This document shows positions 52,901 to 62,000 of a stretch of 64,000 nt of DNA, piece by piece; position 1 is the stretch's first letter, and each line of letters starts with the position of its first letter. Under the pieces are notes generated by a model, which was not told the DNA's origin, made no database searches, and saw only the letters and a program-made list of their open reading frames with translations. Position numbers and translations under genes: made by a program. The DNA is from Bacteroidales bacterium (GTDB lineage: Bacteria > Bacteroidota > Bacteroidia > Bacteroidales > P3): positions 1-64,000 of the forward strand of contig JAFSPS010000046.1 of the NCBI GenBank assembly GCA_017451385.1, given 5' to 3'.

Positions 52901-54590
52901 GCTGCATGTGCGCAATAGTTCCACCGTTGTTTACGAAGCTGGCTCGTGTGGCGAATATGTGTGGCATGAGCGTAGCTATTCTGAGACGGGAGTTTATACA
53001 TGGCTCTCGCCACAGCAGAATATAGCAGGGTGCGACAGTATAGAGGAGCTGCATCTCATTGTAGGCGATGATACCACCGTGGAAACCGAAATCATGGTGT
53101 GCGATAGCATGCTGTGGCACGGCATCATGCTCAATACTGATGGTGCTGTGGTACGTGCCGTTCTGCCAAGTGTGGCGGGCTGCGACAGTCTGGTAGTTGC
53201 CAGTGTTGTGTTGCGACACACCTCGCGTGGTTATGAAAGTGCCGAGGCCAGCGGCAGCTATGTGTGGCATGGTCATAGGCTTTTCTTCTCAGGCGTAACC
53301 TATGATACCCTTGTCAATGCAGAAGGCTGCGACAGCGTGATTGCTTTTGACCTTATGCTGCGAGCAGCGCGACAGGGCAGCCTGAATGGTATTTTTGAAG
53401 TGGCTGAAGGACGCAAAGTACTCTTTTCTGCTGGCAACTTGCAGTATATGCCGGCTGGCGATGCATGGCGTTTTGCTGTGCAGCAGTTTGATGTGATAGG
53501 TATTGCCAACAGCAATACCGACAGTGCTTATGTAGGGTGGATAGACCTCTACGGGTGGGCAACGAGCGGCTACCACAACCCGTCGGATATCTATAATGTT
53601 CATTATATGCCCTATAGCACCATGTCGTGCAGCGTGTCTGAGGCCAATGGCCATGGCTATGGACCATCGGTTACGATGCGCTATCCAGACCTTGTAGGCA
53701 CAAGCATCAGCTATGATTGGGGCGTACATAACGCTATCAGCAATGGTGGCAATGTGGCAGGACGCTGGCGTACGCTCACCGCCGACGAGTGGCAGCATCT
53801 GCTTTTTGAACGTGCTGAGGCGTCGAGCAAACGAGGTATGGCTAATGTGTCTGGCGTGAATGGTTTGGTGGTGTTGCCCGACAGCTGGTCGCAGCCAGTT
53901 GATTGCAACTTCACGGCAGGCAGTAACAACGGATACCTCACCAATACTTATTCGTATGACGAATGGCGTAGCATGGAAGGTGCTGGTGCGTTGTTCCTGC
54001 CCGCGGCAGGTATGCGCTATGACGACAATGTCTCCACCGTTGGAGGAAATGGTTTTTACTGGTCTGTCTCCAATGCTGGGCAGGCTGATGCTTATGCGGC
54101 CAATTTTGACCGTAGCCGTGTTGAGGTTTCTGCCCTTGACCGCAGTGTGGGTCGCTCGGTGCGTTTGGTTCAGGATATACGAGAGGATGAGACTATGCCA
54201 TGCGTCACTTACGGCGATACTGCTATAACAACATACGGCTCATACACATGGCTCGGAACAACATACGACACTACGGGTGACTATCAGCGTGTGCTGACGG
54301 CGGCAAACAGTCAGGGCTGCGACAGCGTGGTGATGCTGCACCTGTTCATTGTCACGCCCGATGGCATTGACGATGTTCTTTCACCATTGGTGCGCGTGTG
54401 GTCCTATGGCAAAGATATCATTATCAGCGGGGCTGAAGGCATGGATGTAACCGTGTTTGATGCTGCTGGACGCATAGCGGTACCGCAACGTAGAGTTACC
54501 ACCTCGGTGGAACGCATAGCGGTTGACCATCAGGGAATATATATAGTACGAATCGGCAATGAGACGGCAGCAAAAGTAGTCGTCAGATAG
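49914..54590 (+). CDS. C10 (streptopain-like) protease with repeat region and T9SS tail
   Basis: Large secreted cysteine protease, 1558 residues. Signal peptide to Ala20; Spi-type propeptide about 21-110; C10 catalytic domain about 115-365 with Cys164 in TGCMATAMAQVMRYW and His306 in MGHAFVLDGYD, followed by NWGWGG. A BACON-like Ig domain (about 365-460) and a beta-sandwich come next. About nine GCDS-type repeats span 640-1155. After them lies a module found in other Bacteroidales proteins (LFSAGNLQYMP ... GWIDLYGWATSG, about 1160-1430), then one more GCDS repeat and a type A T9SS sorting domain (VFDAAGRIAVP ... GIYIVRIG). Expected to be exported by the T9SS and placed on the surface or released. 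Confidence 0.92.
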   Translation: MKLRLFIAVLILFLSQIAYAATVDEHQAYQRAVKCLTRVGVWQRGELRLIDISREVNYENLYVYVVEGGHGFAVVPKWECGSKVVAYSAENDFVLPMPASVKLWFDGCDKAVGEYKYKNIKAAKDDADEPYSAVGPLLGTQWSQKPLYNNECPMYGTTRCVTGCMATAMAQVMRYWRYPAMGQGTHSYEESNFGTLTVNYGAATYNWNNMPRVLNGHSSVDEVAEVAKLMYHSGVSVNMAYGTGASGTMTSYVPIALRDYFRYDAGVHEIVKDTIEDRIWDIIMYGEIASGRPVIYSGSNQEDMGHAFVLDGYDNTGSYHVNWGWGGNFDGYYAIGGFNPTGSGTGGNTNNDYNYYNSAIVGIQPAADVLTLTVPRTNLSRWGDTLICWMRTGASLDEWTIEDDANGWITIDAPEADERKLVRFAVVAQRNTTGTARTATVTVRHGSEVVTAVLTQEDSSPSADGCYGNQAETYTSMAQIMPGEMFIIRPEALGNFVTGQKVVSFSFGTGSYASFNGRRFNIEIYEGSEYSESLDATAVDGDGAQNIGTKVYSQSYTATEDGVHEVQFDVPYSITSGRNFWIAVRTIDTTVFFIDHVYMHDSIDSADFPVVDSLPKEYLIYRAATTEGDTGLMIYYSYFSQSGVNLLQYGVLPHIFFCVESDELPVCEDVHDTIIHEFCSSYLWEDVEYSVAQSFSLVRSGTVTGGCDSVIIDTFALRSNYVVQQREATCDTMLPFVWRDTSMMDASTYHFVYGGENGCDTDYYLQLVIDTCVPEVVSSCEDVFDTLRVSSSCGYYDYRGTRFYSNIDEDLSSVLDSYTVAGAIEGGCDSVYVIFIRESYIDLSELIDSMVCSDVLPFLWGDSVAYRPGVYYASFPNSNSIDCDSVIAVRLNVEDCVPSECEDVQESVVISACDSVVWNDSLFVETGVYTVIAEGAANGCDSIYAVDVTIMTSPQRDTLVSVCDSAWLFDSLYRVTDDYRFILSSDEGCDTVLTLTLHVRNSSTVVYEAGSCGEYVWHERSYSETGVYTWLSPQQNIAGCDSIEELHLIVGDDTTVETEIMVCDSMLWHGIMLNTDGAVVRAVLPSVAGCDSLVVASVVLRHTSRGYESAEASGSYVWHGHRLFFSGVTYDTLVNAEGCDSVIAFDLMLRAARQGSLNGIFEVAEGRKVLFSAGNLQYMPAGDAWRFAVQQFDVIGIANSNTDSAYVGWIDLYGWATSGYHNPSDIYNVHYMPYSTMSCSVSEANGHGYGPSVTMRYPDLVGTSISYDWGVHNAISNGGNVAGRWRTLTADEWQHLLFERAEASSKRGMANVSGVNGLVVLPDSWSQPVDCNFTAGSNNGYLTNTYSYDEWRSMEGAGALFLPAAGMRYDDNVSTVGGNGFYWSVSNAGQADAYAANFDRSRVEVSALDRSVGRSVRLVQDIREDETMPCVTYGDTAITTYGSYTWLGTTYDTTGDYQRVLTAANSQGCDSVVMLHLFIVTPDGIDDVLSPLVRVWSYGKDIIISGAEGMDVTVFDAAGRIAVPQRRVTTSVERIAVDHQGIYIVRIGNETAAKVVVR

Positions 54591-54704
54591 GATTGCTGCG
54601 AGAAGATGGTTATGCTATTTGACGTGGCTTCTTCTCGCCACTTGGGACAAGTCGGAATGGTGATACAAATGTCGTGAACAACATTGTAAAAAAATGTAGT
54701 CAAA

Positions 54705-57700
54705 ATGGATTTTCGAGGATGCATAATCTTTTTGTTGTGTTTTGTTTGCGCTGTGTCGATGCGAGCGCAGAACAGCGTCACCTATAATCTCTCGTCGGAG
54801 ACAACGGGAAGTACGTTGCAACTGCCATCGGAGGGTTTGCAACTGGCAACAGATGGTGTCGGCGGCACATACAGCAAAGGCGTAGATTATGTTATAACTA
54901 TCTCCGGTAGTGAGCATCCATGCCAAGATTCTTATACGCTGGCGCTCAGTTTTATGAATTTTGACATTAACGAGGCTGACACCCTGTTTGTATATGATGG
55001 ACCCTCAACCGACTACCCCTTGCTCATCGCCTCCAACAATATGTTTAATGCGCTGAATGGAGAACGTAATGTCGTCTATGCCTCGCAAAATAATAACACT
55101 ACTACTAACGCCTTGACTGTGCGGCTGAAGACAGCTATTCATAGTGGTAGCGAACGAGGGTTCTATTGCTCCGTGGGATGCCTCAAACCTTGTGAGCAAA
55201 TCATGCCGCATATTAGCGACACCTATGACCGTATTCGTAATGGAGTTGTATATGCGCAGGGAGAAATGCGCTACGTTGACGGTATCCGCACGGTAACCGT
55301 ATGTGCCGGCGACGGCATCCGTCTGCATGGCTATGCTGATTACAGCAGCATAACAGGCTATTACACACCCTCCGATGCTACCTCTACCTTTGCATGGATG
55401 CTTGACGAGTTCGACAATGTTGAGCGTGGTGTCGGCATGACGATGATGACATATCAGCAGTTTGACACGCTCGACTGCCATGAGGTGCTGCTATCGGCCT
55501 TTGACGTTAACGGGTGCGAGGCTGGCACCTTTGACGAAGTGCGTCTCCTAGTGGCAACCAATCCGATACGCACAATTTCTAACCTTGGAACAGTGTGTAG
55601 TGGCAATGAGTTGCCCGTGCTTGTTAGCTTTGAAGAAAACGCCATATTGCAGCTGGACACTGTCTCGGTTCGCAACATTCATAGCCGTACCAACTATGTA
55701 AAGACATTTATCCCCGATGGCCCCTACTGCGCCACAACGTGTTATTCGGCACCAGTGACGTTCAATGAGTTCCCATCGGGTTCAACAGTTGTCAGCAAGG
55801 AGGACATCTGTTCTATCTGTGTCAATTTCGAGCATAGCTATATGGGTGATTACGACCTCAGAATTATTTGTCCTAATGGTAGAAGAGCAACCCTCAAATA
55901 TAAAAACAATCCCGGAGGTTACCCTGCGGGGTCTTATGGTGGTGGAGAGATTTTTACGGGTTATCCCTATGGCGGTGATAGTCATGACAGGTGGGATGGT
56001 GGCTCCGGTCAGTATTGTGACTCGATATACAATATGTATGGCGAAGGCCTTGACTATTGTTTCTCGCGCAACGGTAGCTACACACTTGTTGACGGCAGAC
56101 CAGCGAACACTACGACCAATGGCAATCACTATCTCGGCAGTAGTGGCTATACCATCTCCGTCACCCATACTTTTCAGTCTCGTCCTGCCGCATACCGCTA
56201 TAGTGGTTCTTCGGACGCAGGGTACAAATCATTCTCCACCAAGAAGCCGAGCAACTATGAAAACGCCAGCGACTACTATAAGCCGGCAGACGATTTCTCC
56301 TCTCTCGTCGGGTGCCCTCTAAATGGTACATGGCAGATTCAGCTATGCGACAGTTGGGAGCAAGATAACGGATGGGTGTTCGGGTGGTCAATGGATATAT
56401 GCAGCGTTACAGATGATGACGATTGCGAATATGGTGTAGGTATCGACGAGGTATCGTGGGAGGTATATCCAGAAAGTGGTGGCGAGAATCATACGCAGGT
56501 GCGGCAAGATGCCGACGACCCAATGCTATTCTATATGTCGGCATTTGATACTACGGGACATTACTGGGCGCGTATTAACATCACTGACCATTTCGGCTGT
56601 CATTGGGACTCGTTGGGGCATTTTACAGTGTTGCAGCGTCCTATGCCTTCGTTAGGTGAAGACATTTTCTCGTGCTATTCTCTTTCGCCAACGCTTGATG
56701 GCACCATGAATTTGACAGGCAATGTTGGCGGACAGCTATCATATCTTTGGAGCAATGGTAGCACTCAGCCTGTCATAACCCCCGACGTCAGCAGTACGTC
56801 GCAATTTGTCCTGACGGTAACAAACAGTGCCACCAATGGCGACACAACGCGTTGCATGGGCTCCGACACCATCAATATAACGCTCGGAGTCTTTCCGCAG
56901 GCACAATTCGAGCTTTTGAATCAGGAGCCGGTGTTTTGTGAGCCTTTTACGGCACAGTTCAACAACCTCTCTGTCAATTCGAGCATCTATCGGTGGGATT
57001 TCGGCGACGGCACCACATCCACCGAGGTTAGTCCGCAACATACATATTCAGAAGGTACATACGCGGTACGCCTCAATGCCGCCACTCCTGACGGATGCGA
57101 CGATTGGTCTGAGGAGTTTTATATCACTGTGGGCCGCAACACATCGTCATCGTATAGTGATACCATCGTCGAGAATTTGTTGCCGTATGATTTTGCGGCA
57201 TATAGTTTTACGGATGCCGTAGAGGATACCACACTTGTCCGTATCAACCATACGGGGTGCGACAGCCTTATCCGCTATTCGCTATATGTCCATCGCAATG
57301 TCTCCGTGTTATGCGATACTGTCGTATGTGAGAACACCTTGCCGCTTCTATGGAATGGTGTCTCGTTCGACACAGATAGCATTGCCTCTGTGTTGTTATA
57401 CGACCGATGGGGTGCTGACAGTCTGGTGACCATGCAGGTGCGTAGTATGCCTTCATCCCTTGATACGGTGCGTGACACCGTGGTGCAGAATGATTTGCCA
57501 TATCTCTTTGGTGGACATATATACTCCGACCGACAGAACGATACCCTATTGTGGAGAAGTAATATCTATGGGTGCGACAGCCTTACGCTTTTCTCGCTTT
57601 ATGTGCATTACAATAGATATGCCACATTCGATACGGCGGTATGTGTCAATATGCTGCCTTTGGAATGGCACGATGTAAGCTTCTTCACTGCAGGAGTACG

Positions 57701-58751
57701 AATGCGCACCATTGTGGCAAGCAATGGCGCCGACAGTGTGATGACCTTGCGGCTACAAACTAATCCGACATACGACAGCATGGTTTATCGCGAAATATGT
57801 GCCTCGTCACCGCTTGTTTACAATGATACAACATTGTCCACATCCGGTAGATACACGTTCAAGTTCGCATCACAAGATGGTTGCGACAGCCTTTTCACCA
57901 TACGACTCATGGTGCGTGATGTATATGACGTGCATATATCCAACACGATATGTGATAATGATAGAGTTGTTTTTGATGGGGTTCCACGAAACGTCTCAGG
58001 ACGATATGTGGCTAACTATCGTTCTGTATATGATTGCGATAGCATTATTACGCTTTCTCTTACGGTTAATCCGACCTATTTGGATACAGATATTGTCAAA
58101 TTGTGTTATGGCGATTCGATAGAATGGCGTGATGGTATCGTCTATCATGAATCAGCTGATGTGATGAAGGCTTATAGGACGGTGCAGCGGTGTGATAGCG
58201 TTTATTGGCTTGTTCTTGATGTTGACAGGCCTGTTCATGCCGCTATCAAGTCGTTGCCACAGCAGGTTGCTACCGAAGGACAGGAAGTGCTGCTTGCCGA
58301 TGTTACTGAAAATGGGTTTTCTTCGGTGTGGTATATAGATGGATTGAAAAGTGATACAACAGAGACCTACTTTTTTTCGTACCCGTTTGGGCATGACTCG
58401 CTTCGCATAACGCTGATTGCAACAAGTGCCATGGGATGTAGTGACACTACCTCGTCTATGCTTTATCGCGACAATGACATACTGTGGTGCCCCAATGTAT
58501 TCACTCCAGGCAGGATAGACAATAATAAATTCTGCTTCAGCGCAGGTGATTTATATCGTTTTGAGTATCAGATATTCAACCGCCAAGGATTGATGGTATT
58601 CTCTGCTGCAAGCATCGACGAATGTTGGGATGGAAGATACAATGGGGTCGATTGCCCACAGGGCTCCTATGTATATGTTATTCGCTATGCTACGCAGCGT
58701 AACCCACGCTCATTGCTGTCGCGCAAAGGTAACGTGCTACTGCTTCGCTGA
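54705..58751 (+). CDS. T9SS type B surface protein (CUB-, P-domain-like, PKD, CHU_C)
   Basis: 1348-residue cell-surface protein without a recognised enzyme domain. Signal peptide ending MRA-Q (residue 21). In order: CUB-like domain (about 25-155, with FDINEADTLFVYDGPSTDYP); proprotein-convertase P-domain-like region (about 337-565, CVNFEHSYMGDYDLRIICP ... NGTWQIQLCDSW); PKD domain (about 728-808, YRWDFGDGTT); five GCDS-type and two ADS-type repeats (about 820-1190); C-terminal CHU_C gliding-associated domain from about 1258 (LWCPNVFTPG ... YVYVIRYATQ), a type B T9SS sorting signal. An adhesin or colony-binding role is inferred only. Paralogue of the next gene. Confidence 0.9.
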   Translation: MDFRGCIIFLLCFVCAVSMRAQNSVTYNLSSETTGSTLQLPSEGLQLATDGVGGTYSKGVDYVITISGSEHPCQDSYTLALSFMNFDINEADTLFVYDGPSTDYPLLIASNNMFNALNGERNVVYASQNNNTTTNALTVRLKTAIHSGSERGFYCSVGCLKPCEQIMPHISDTYDRIRNGVVYAQGEMRYVDGIRTVTVCAGDGIRLHGYADYSSITGYYTPSDATSTFAWMLDEFDNVERGVGMTMMTYQQFDTLDCHEVLLSAFDVNGCEAGTFDEVRLLVATNPIRTISNLGTVCSGNELPVLVSFEENAILQLDTVSVRNIHSRTNYVKTFIPDGPYCATTCYSAPVTFNEFPSGSTVVSKEDICSICVNFEHSYMGDYDLRIICPNGRRATLKYKNNPGGYPAGSYGGGEIFTGYPYGGDSHDRWDGGSGQYCDSIYNMYGEGLDYCFSRNGSYTLVDGRPANTTTNGNHYLGSSGYTISVTHTFQSRPAAYRYSGSSDAGYKSFSTKKPSNYENASDYYKPADDFSSLVGCPLNGTWQIQLCDSWEQDNGWVFGWSMDICSVTDDDDCEYGVGIDEVSWEVYPESGGENHTQVRQDADDPMLFYMSAFDTTGHYWARINITDHFGCHWDSLGHFTVLQRPMPSLGEDIFSCYSLSPTLDGTMNLTGNVGGQLSYLWSNGSTQPVITPDVSSTSQFVLTVTNSATNGDTTRCMGSDTINITLGVFPQAQFELLNQEPVFCEPFTAQFNNLSVNSSIYRWDFGDGTTSTEVSPQHTYSEGTYAVRLNAATPDGCDDWSEEFYITVGRNTSSSYSDTIVENLLPYDFAAYSFTDAVEDTTLVRINHTGCDSLIRYSLYVHRNVSVLCDTVVCENTLPLLWNGVSFDTDSIASVLLYDRWGADSLVTMQVRSMPSSLDTVRDTVVQNDLPYLFGGHIYSDRQNDTLLWRSNIYGCDSLTLFSLYVHYNRYATFDTAVCVNMLPLEWHDVSFFTAGVRMRTIVASNGADSVMTLRLQTNPTYDSMVYREICASSPLVYNDTTLSTSGRYTFKFASQDGCDSLFTIRLMVRDVYDVHISNTICDNDRVVFDGVPRNVSGRYVANYRSVYDCDSIITLSLTVNPTYLDTDIVKLCYGDSIEWRDGIVYHESADVMKAYRTVQRCDSVYWLVLDVDRPVHAAIKSLPQQVATEGQEVLLADVTENGFSSVWYIDGLKSDTTETYFFSYPFGHDSLRITLIATSAMGCSDTTSSMLYRDNDILWCPNVFTPGRIDNNKFCFSAGDLYRFEYQIFNRQGLMVFSAASIDECWDGRYNGVDCPQGSYVYVIRYATQRNPRSLLSRKGNVLLLR

Positions 58752-58803
58752 AATTATGATTTGTCTAAGTAATGAGTTGGTTGGTTGTGATGCTATTATG
58801 TCG

Positions 58804-58835
58804 TTTGCCTCTTTCTGATAATTGTTGTATATTTG
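58804..58835 (+). promoter_or_regulatory. Promoter of the second type B surface protein gene
   Basis: TTTG at 58804-58807, 20-bp spacer, TATATTTG at 58828-58835, a full consensus match 41 bp before the start at 58877. Its position shows that an upstream in-frame ATG at 58772 is not the start. Confidence 0.8.
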
Positions 58836-58876
58836 CACTCTGCAAAGGTTATGCACATTGTAAATCAAACGATAGA

Positions 58877-61800
58877 ATGACATTGCGAAGAGTTATTGCC
58901 ATAATAATACTATCTATTGTTAGTACCTATGCTTTTGCCCAGAGCAGTGTGACCTATACTTTGTCGCCAGACCTCGACGGCACAGTGCTTCAGGTGCCTG
59001 CCGAAGGTTTGCATGTCAACGATGATGGCGGCAATGGAAGTTACAGCAGTGGCATCGACTGGAGTGTGACGCTCTCTGATGCCGATTTGCCTTGTTCAGC
59101 ACCTTATGTTCTTGGTATCAGCTTCACGCAGTTTGATATACACCCTCTCGACACACTGTTCATCTATGATGGTCCCAGCACAGCCTATCCGCTGATAGTG
59201 GCAGCCAATAACAACTATAATAACCTTTCGGAGGGTCGCAATACAATATACGCTTCACGCAACAATAGTAGCAATCTGCATGCGATTACCATTCGTTTCA
59301 AGACTGCCAACCATACGGTGGCTAATGCAGGCTTTTTCTGTAATGTGGGGTGTTTTCTCCCTTGTGAGCGCATAGAACCGCATATTGACAGCGTGTTCGA
59401 CCGTACTCGTGGTGGAGTCGTTTTTGGTCAAGGCATAATGCGTACTATTGACGGTCAGCGCGTTATTCCAGTCTGTGCTGGCGAGGGCGTAATAGTGCAT
59501 GGCTATGCCACCTACACAAGATATACCGACCATTACACCCCTACGGATGCTTCATCACGTTTCACGTGGACTTTTGACGGGCGGGAGAACACTGTTGGCG
59601 GTGTTGGAATGACGGAAGTGGCTTATCCTTTTTTCGATACACTCGCTTGCCATGAGATAGTGCTCGATGTCACAGACCGCAACGGATGCGAGGCGACGGT
59701 GTTCGACCAAGTGCAGCTAAGGGTGTCAACCAATCCCATTCGCACAATATCCAACCTCGGAACAGTCTGTTTCGGCGATGAACTTGTCGTTCAAGTTAGC
59801 TATGATGCTAATGCACTGATTTCGGTAGATTCCGTGGCTATACATAATATCCACACTCGAACCAACTATGTCAAGACTTTTATCCCTGATGGCCCTAACT
59901 GTGATGTCTTGTGCTATTCGGCACCCGTAACTTTTACTGAATTTCCGGCTGGCGCTACGCTTGAATCCAAGGATGATATCTGCTCTATCTGTGTCAATTT
60001 CGAGCATAGCTATATGGGCGACTATGACCTGAACATCATATGTCCCAGTGGACGCACTGCCACGCTGAAATACAAGGAAGACCCTGGCGACGCTGTGGAA
60101 GGTTCATACGGCGGTGGTGGTATGTTTACGGGCTATCCATACGGTGGCGATGAGCATGATATGTGGGATGGCGTAGATGAAAAATATTGCGATTCAATCT
60201 ATAATATGTATGGCATAGGTTTGGACTATTGTTTTTCGCGCAATGCCAACTATACCCTTGTGGATGGTTTGCCTGCCAACACTACGGAAGAGGGCAGCCA
60301 CTATCTTGCCAATGACGAATATACCGATGCTGTCACCATTAGTTTCCCGCCATTGCCGGCAGAATACCGGGTAGAAGGTCTTGAAGATGCAGGCAGTTAT
60401 TCGTTCTCCACCAAACGTGCCAGCAATCATGCTGCACGCAGCAACTATTACAAACCGGCAGACGACTTCTCCTCGCTTGTCGGATGTCCGCTCAATGGCA
60501 CATGGAAAATACAGATATGCGACGAATGGAGTATCGACAATGGATGGGTTTTCGGCTGGTCTATGGATATTTGCAACATTTCTACGGGTGATGATTGCGA
60601 ATATAACGTCTCTGTCGATTCTGTAACGTGGGACATTACCCCAGAGGCTGGACGTTCCAATGCTGGCGTTCTGCGACGAGATACCTACGACCCGATGCGT
60701 TTCTATATGTCGGCGAACGATACGGCAGGTCTTTTCTACGCCAAGATGCACGTCTATGACGATTTTGGTTGTAGGTGGGACTCTACAGGCCATTTCACTG
60801 TTCTATGGACTCCAGAGCCGCGGCTTGGCGATGATGTTACTTTTTGTGAGGAGGGAGCGGCGGTTTTCAATGCTTTAGACAGACATTCGGGTGGCATGAG
60901 TTACACATACTCGTATCTGTGGAGCACGGGTGACACTATCCCTGTCATTAGGGCTCATACCGATACCTCGCGCACCTATTGGGTAAGGGTCAGCAATATG
61001 GCCACCAATGGTGATACAGCAGTATGTATAGGCACAGATACGGTCCGAATCATGGGAGGCATACATCCGCAAGCCATGTTCGGTCCTGATGATATTGGCA
61101 TAGCCTGCGAACCTTATGCTTTGCATTTCGAGAACCAGTCGCTCAATGCCTCGTCCTTCTCATGGGACTTTGGCGACGGCACTACCTCAGACAGAGAGAA
61201 CCCCGTCCACACCTATAAGGCGGGCCGCTACACTGTAACTCTGTATGCTACTTCCGATGATGGTTGTATCGACACCTTGGTGGTGCGACGCTATGTGGAG
61301 GTCAATGCTGCCAAAGAATCTGTGCAAAAGGCTATGATATGCGAAGGTGGCGAATATACGTGGAAGGATGGTGTGACATACTATGAGCCGACGAGCGAAC
61401 CGACTGTTATGATGCTCTCGTCGCAGGGATGCGACAGCATTATTCACCTCAATCTGGGGCTTGATAAGACCACGCAGGCACGCATCCACGCTATCCCAGA
61501 GATTGCAACACCCGAACAGACAGAGATTTGTCTCTTTGACCATGGCATAAATTCCGAGCGTAGCACATGGTGGTTGCCAGATGGCAAGATTGTCTATAAG
61601 GACCAAACTTGTTTCGAATTTCCGTCCGACGAGGACTCTGTACGTGTCATTCTTGCCATAGAAAGTCCTTACGGCTGCAAGGATACCACCTCTATGGTTA
61701 TTCGCATGGACAAGTCGCAGCTGTGGATGCCCAACGTGTTTACGCCGTTGGCTCCCAACAACCGCACCTTCAAAATCAGTAGTAATGATGTTGACCAAGT

Positions 61801-61990
61801 TGATTTCAGTATATTTAATCGCTTCGGTCAGATGGTTTTTCAAACAACGGACAAATACGAGGGTTGGGATGGAACACACAATGGCACTCCATGTCAGCAA
61901 GGCGTTTATGTCTATATAGTGCGTTACACAACCAATTTCGACACCGACCGCTGGCTGTTGCGTCGAGGCACTGTTACTCTGCTTCGATAA
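58877..61990 (+). CDS. T9SS type B surface protein, paralogue of the preceding gene
   Basis: 1037 residues, same plan as the preceding protein: signal peptide (TYAFA-Q), CUB-like (about 25-155), P-domain-like (about 334-565), PKD (about 733-811, FSWDFGDGTTS) and CHU_C (about 948-1037, LWMPNVFTPL ... YVYIVRYTTN). The two match closely over the first about 810 residues, including near-identical DNA around VNFEHSYMGDYDL. Here the repeat region is cut to a single GCDS unit (QGCDSIIHLNLGL), which accounts for most of the 311-residue difference. Own promoter; the next gene starts 10 bp downstream. Confidence 0.9.
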   Translation: MTLRRVIAIIILSIVSTYAFAQSSVTYTLSPDLDGTVLQVPAEGLHVNDDGGNGSYSSGIDWSVTLSDADLPCSAPYVLGISFTQFDIHPLDTLFIYDGPSTAYPLIVAANNNYNNLSEGRNTIYASRNNSSNLHAITIRFKTANHTVANAGFFCNVGCFLPCERIEPHIDSVFDRTRGGVVFGQGIMRTIDGQRVIPVCAGEGVIVHGYATYTRYTDHYTPTDASSRFTWTFDGRENTVGGVGMTEVAYPFFDTLACHEIVLDVTDRNGCEATVFDQVQLRVSTNPIRTISNLGTVCFGDELVVQVSYDANALISVDSVAIHNIHTRTNYVKTFIPDGPNCDVLCYSAPVTFTEFPAGATLESKDDICSICVNFEHSYMGDYDLNIICPSGRTATLKYKEDPGDAVEGSYGGGGMFTGYPYGGDEHDMWDGVDEKYCDSIYNMYGIGLDYCFSRNANYTLVDGLPANTTEEGSHYLANDEYTDAVTISFPPLPAEYRVEGLEDAGSYSFSTKRASNHAARSNYYKPADDFSSLVGCPLNGTWKIQICDEWSIDNGWVFGWSMDICNISTGDDCEYNVSVDSVTWDITPEAGRSNAGVLRRDTYDPMRFYMSANDTAGLFYAKMHVYDDFGCRWDSTGHFTVLWTPEPRLGDDVTFCEEGAAVFNALDRHSGGMSYTYSYLWSTGDTIPVIRAHTDTSRTYWVRVSNMATNGDTAVCIGTDTVRIMGGIHPQAMFGPDDIGIACEPYALHFENQSLNASSFSWDFGDGTTSDRENPVHTYKAGRYTVTLYATSDDGCIDTLVVRRYVEVNAAKESVQKAMICEGGEYTWKDGVTYYEPTSEPTVMMLSSQGCDSIIHLNLGLDKTTQARIHAIPEIATPEQTEICLFDHGINSERSTWWLPDGKIVYKDQTCFEFPSDEDSVRVILAIESPYGCKDTTSMVIRMDKSQLWMPNVFTPLAPNNRTFKISSNDVDQVDFSIFNRFGQMVFQTTDKYEGWDGTHNGTPCQQGVYVYIVRYTTNFDTDRWLLRRGTVTLLR

Positions 61991-62000
61991 AACGTGGTTT

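Noticed and set aside
58772-58876. Longer start for the second type B surface protein
   Set aside because: A consensus promoter lies inside this extension and the ATG at 58877 gives a proper signal peptide.
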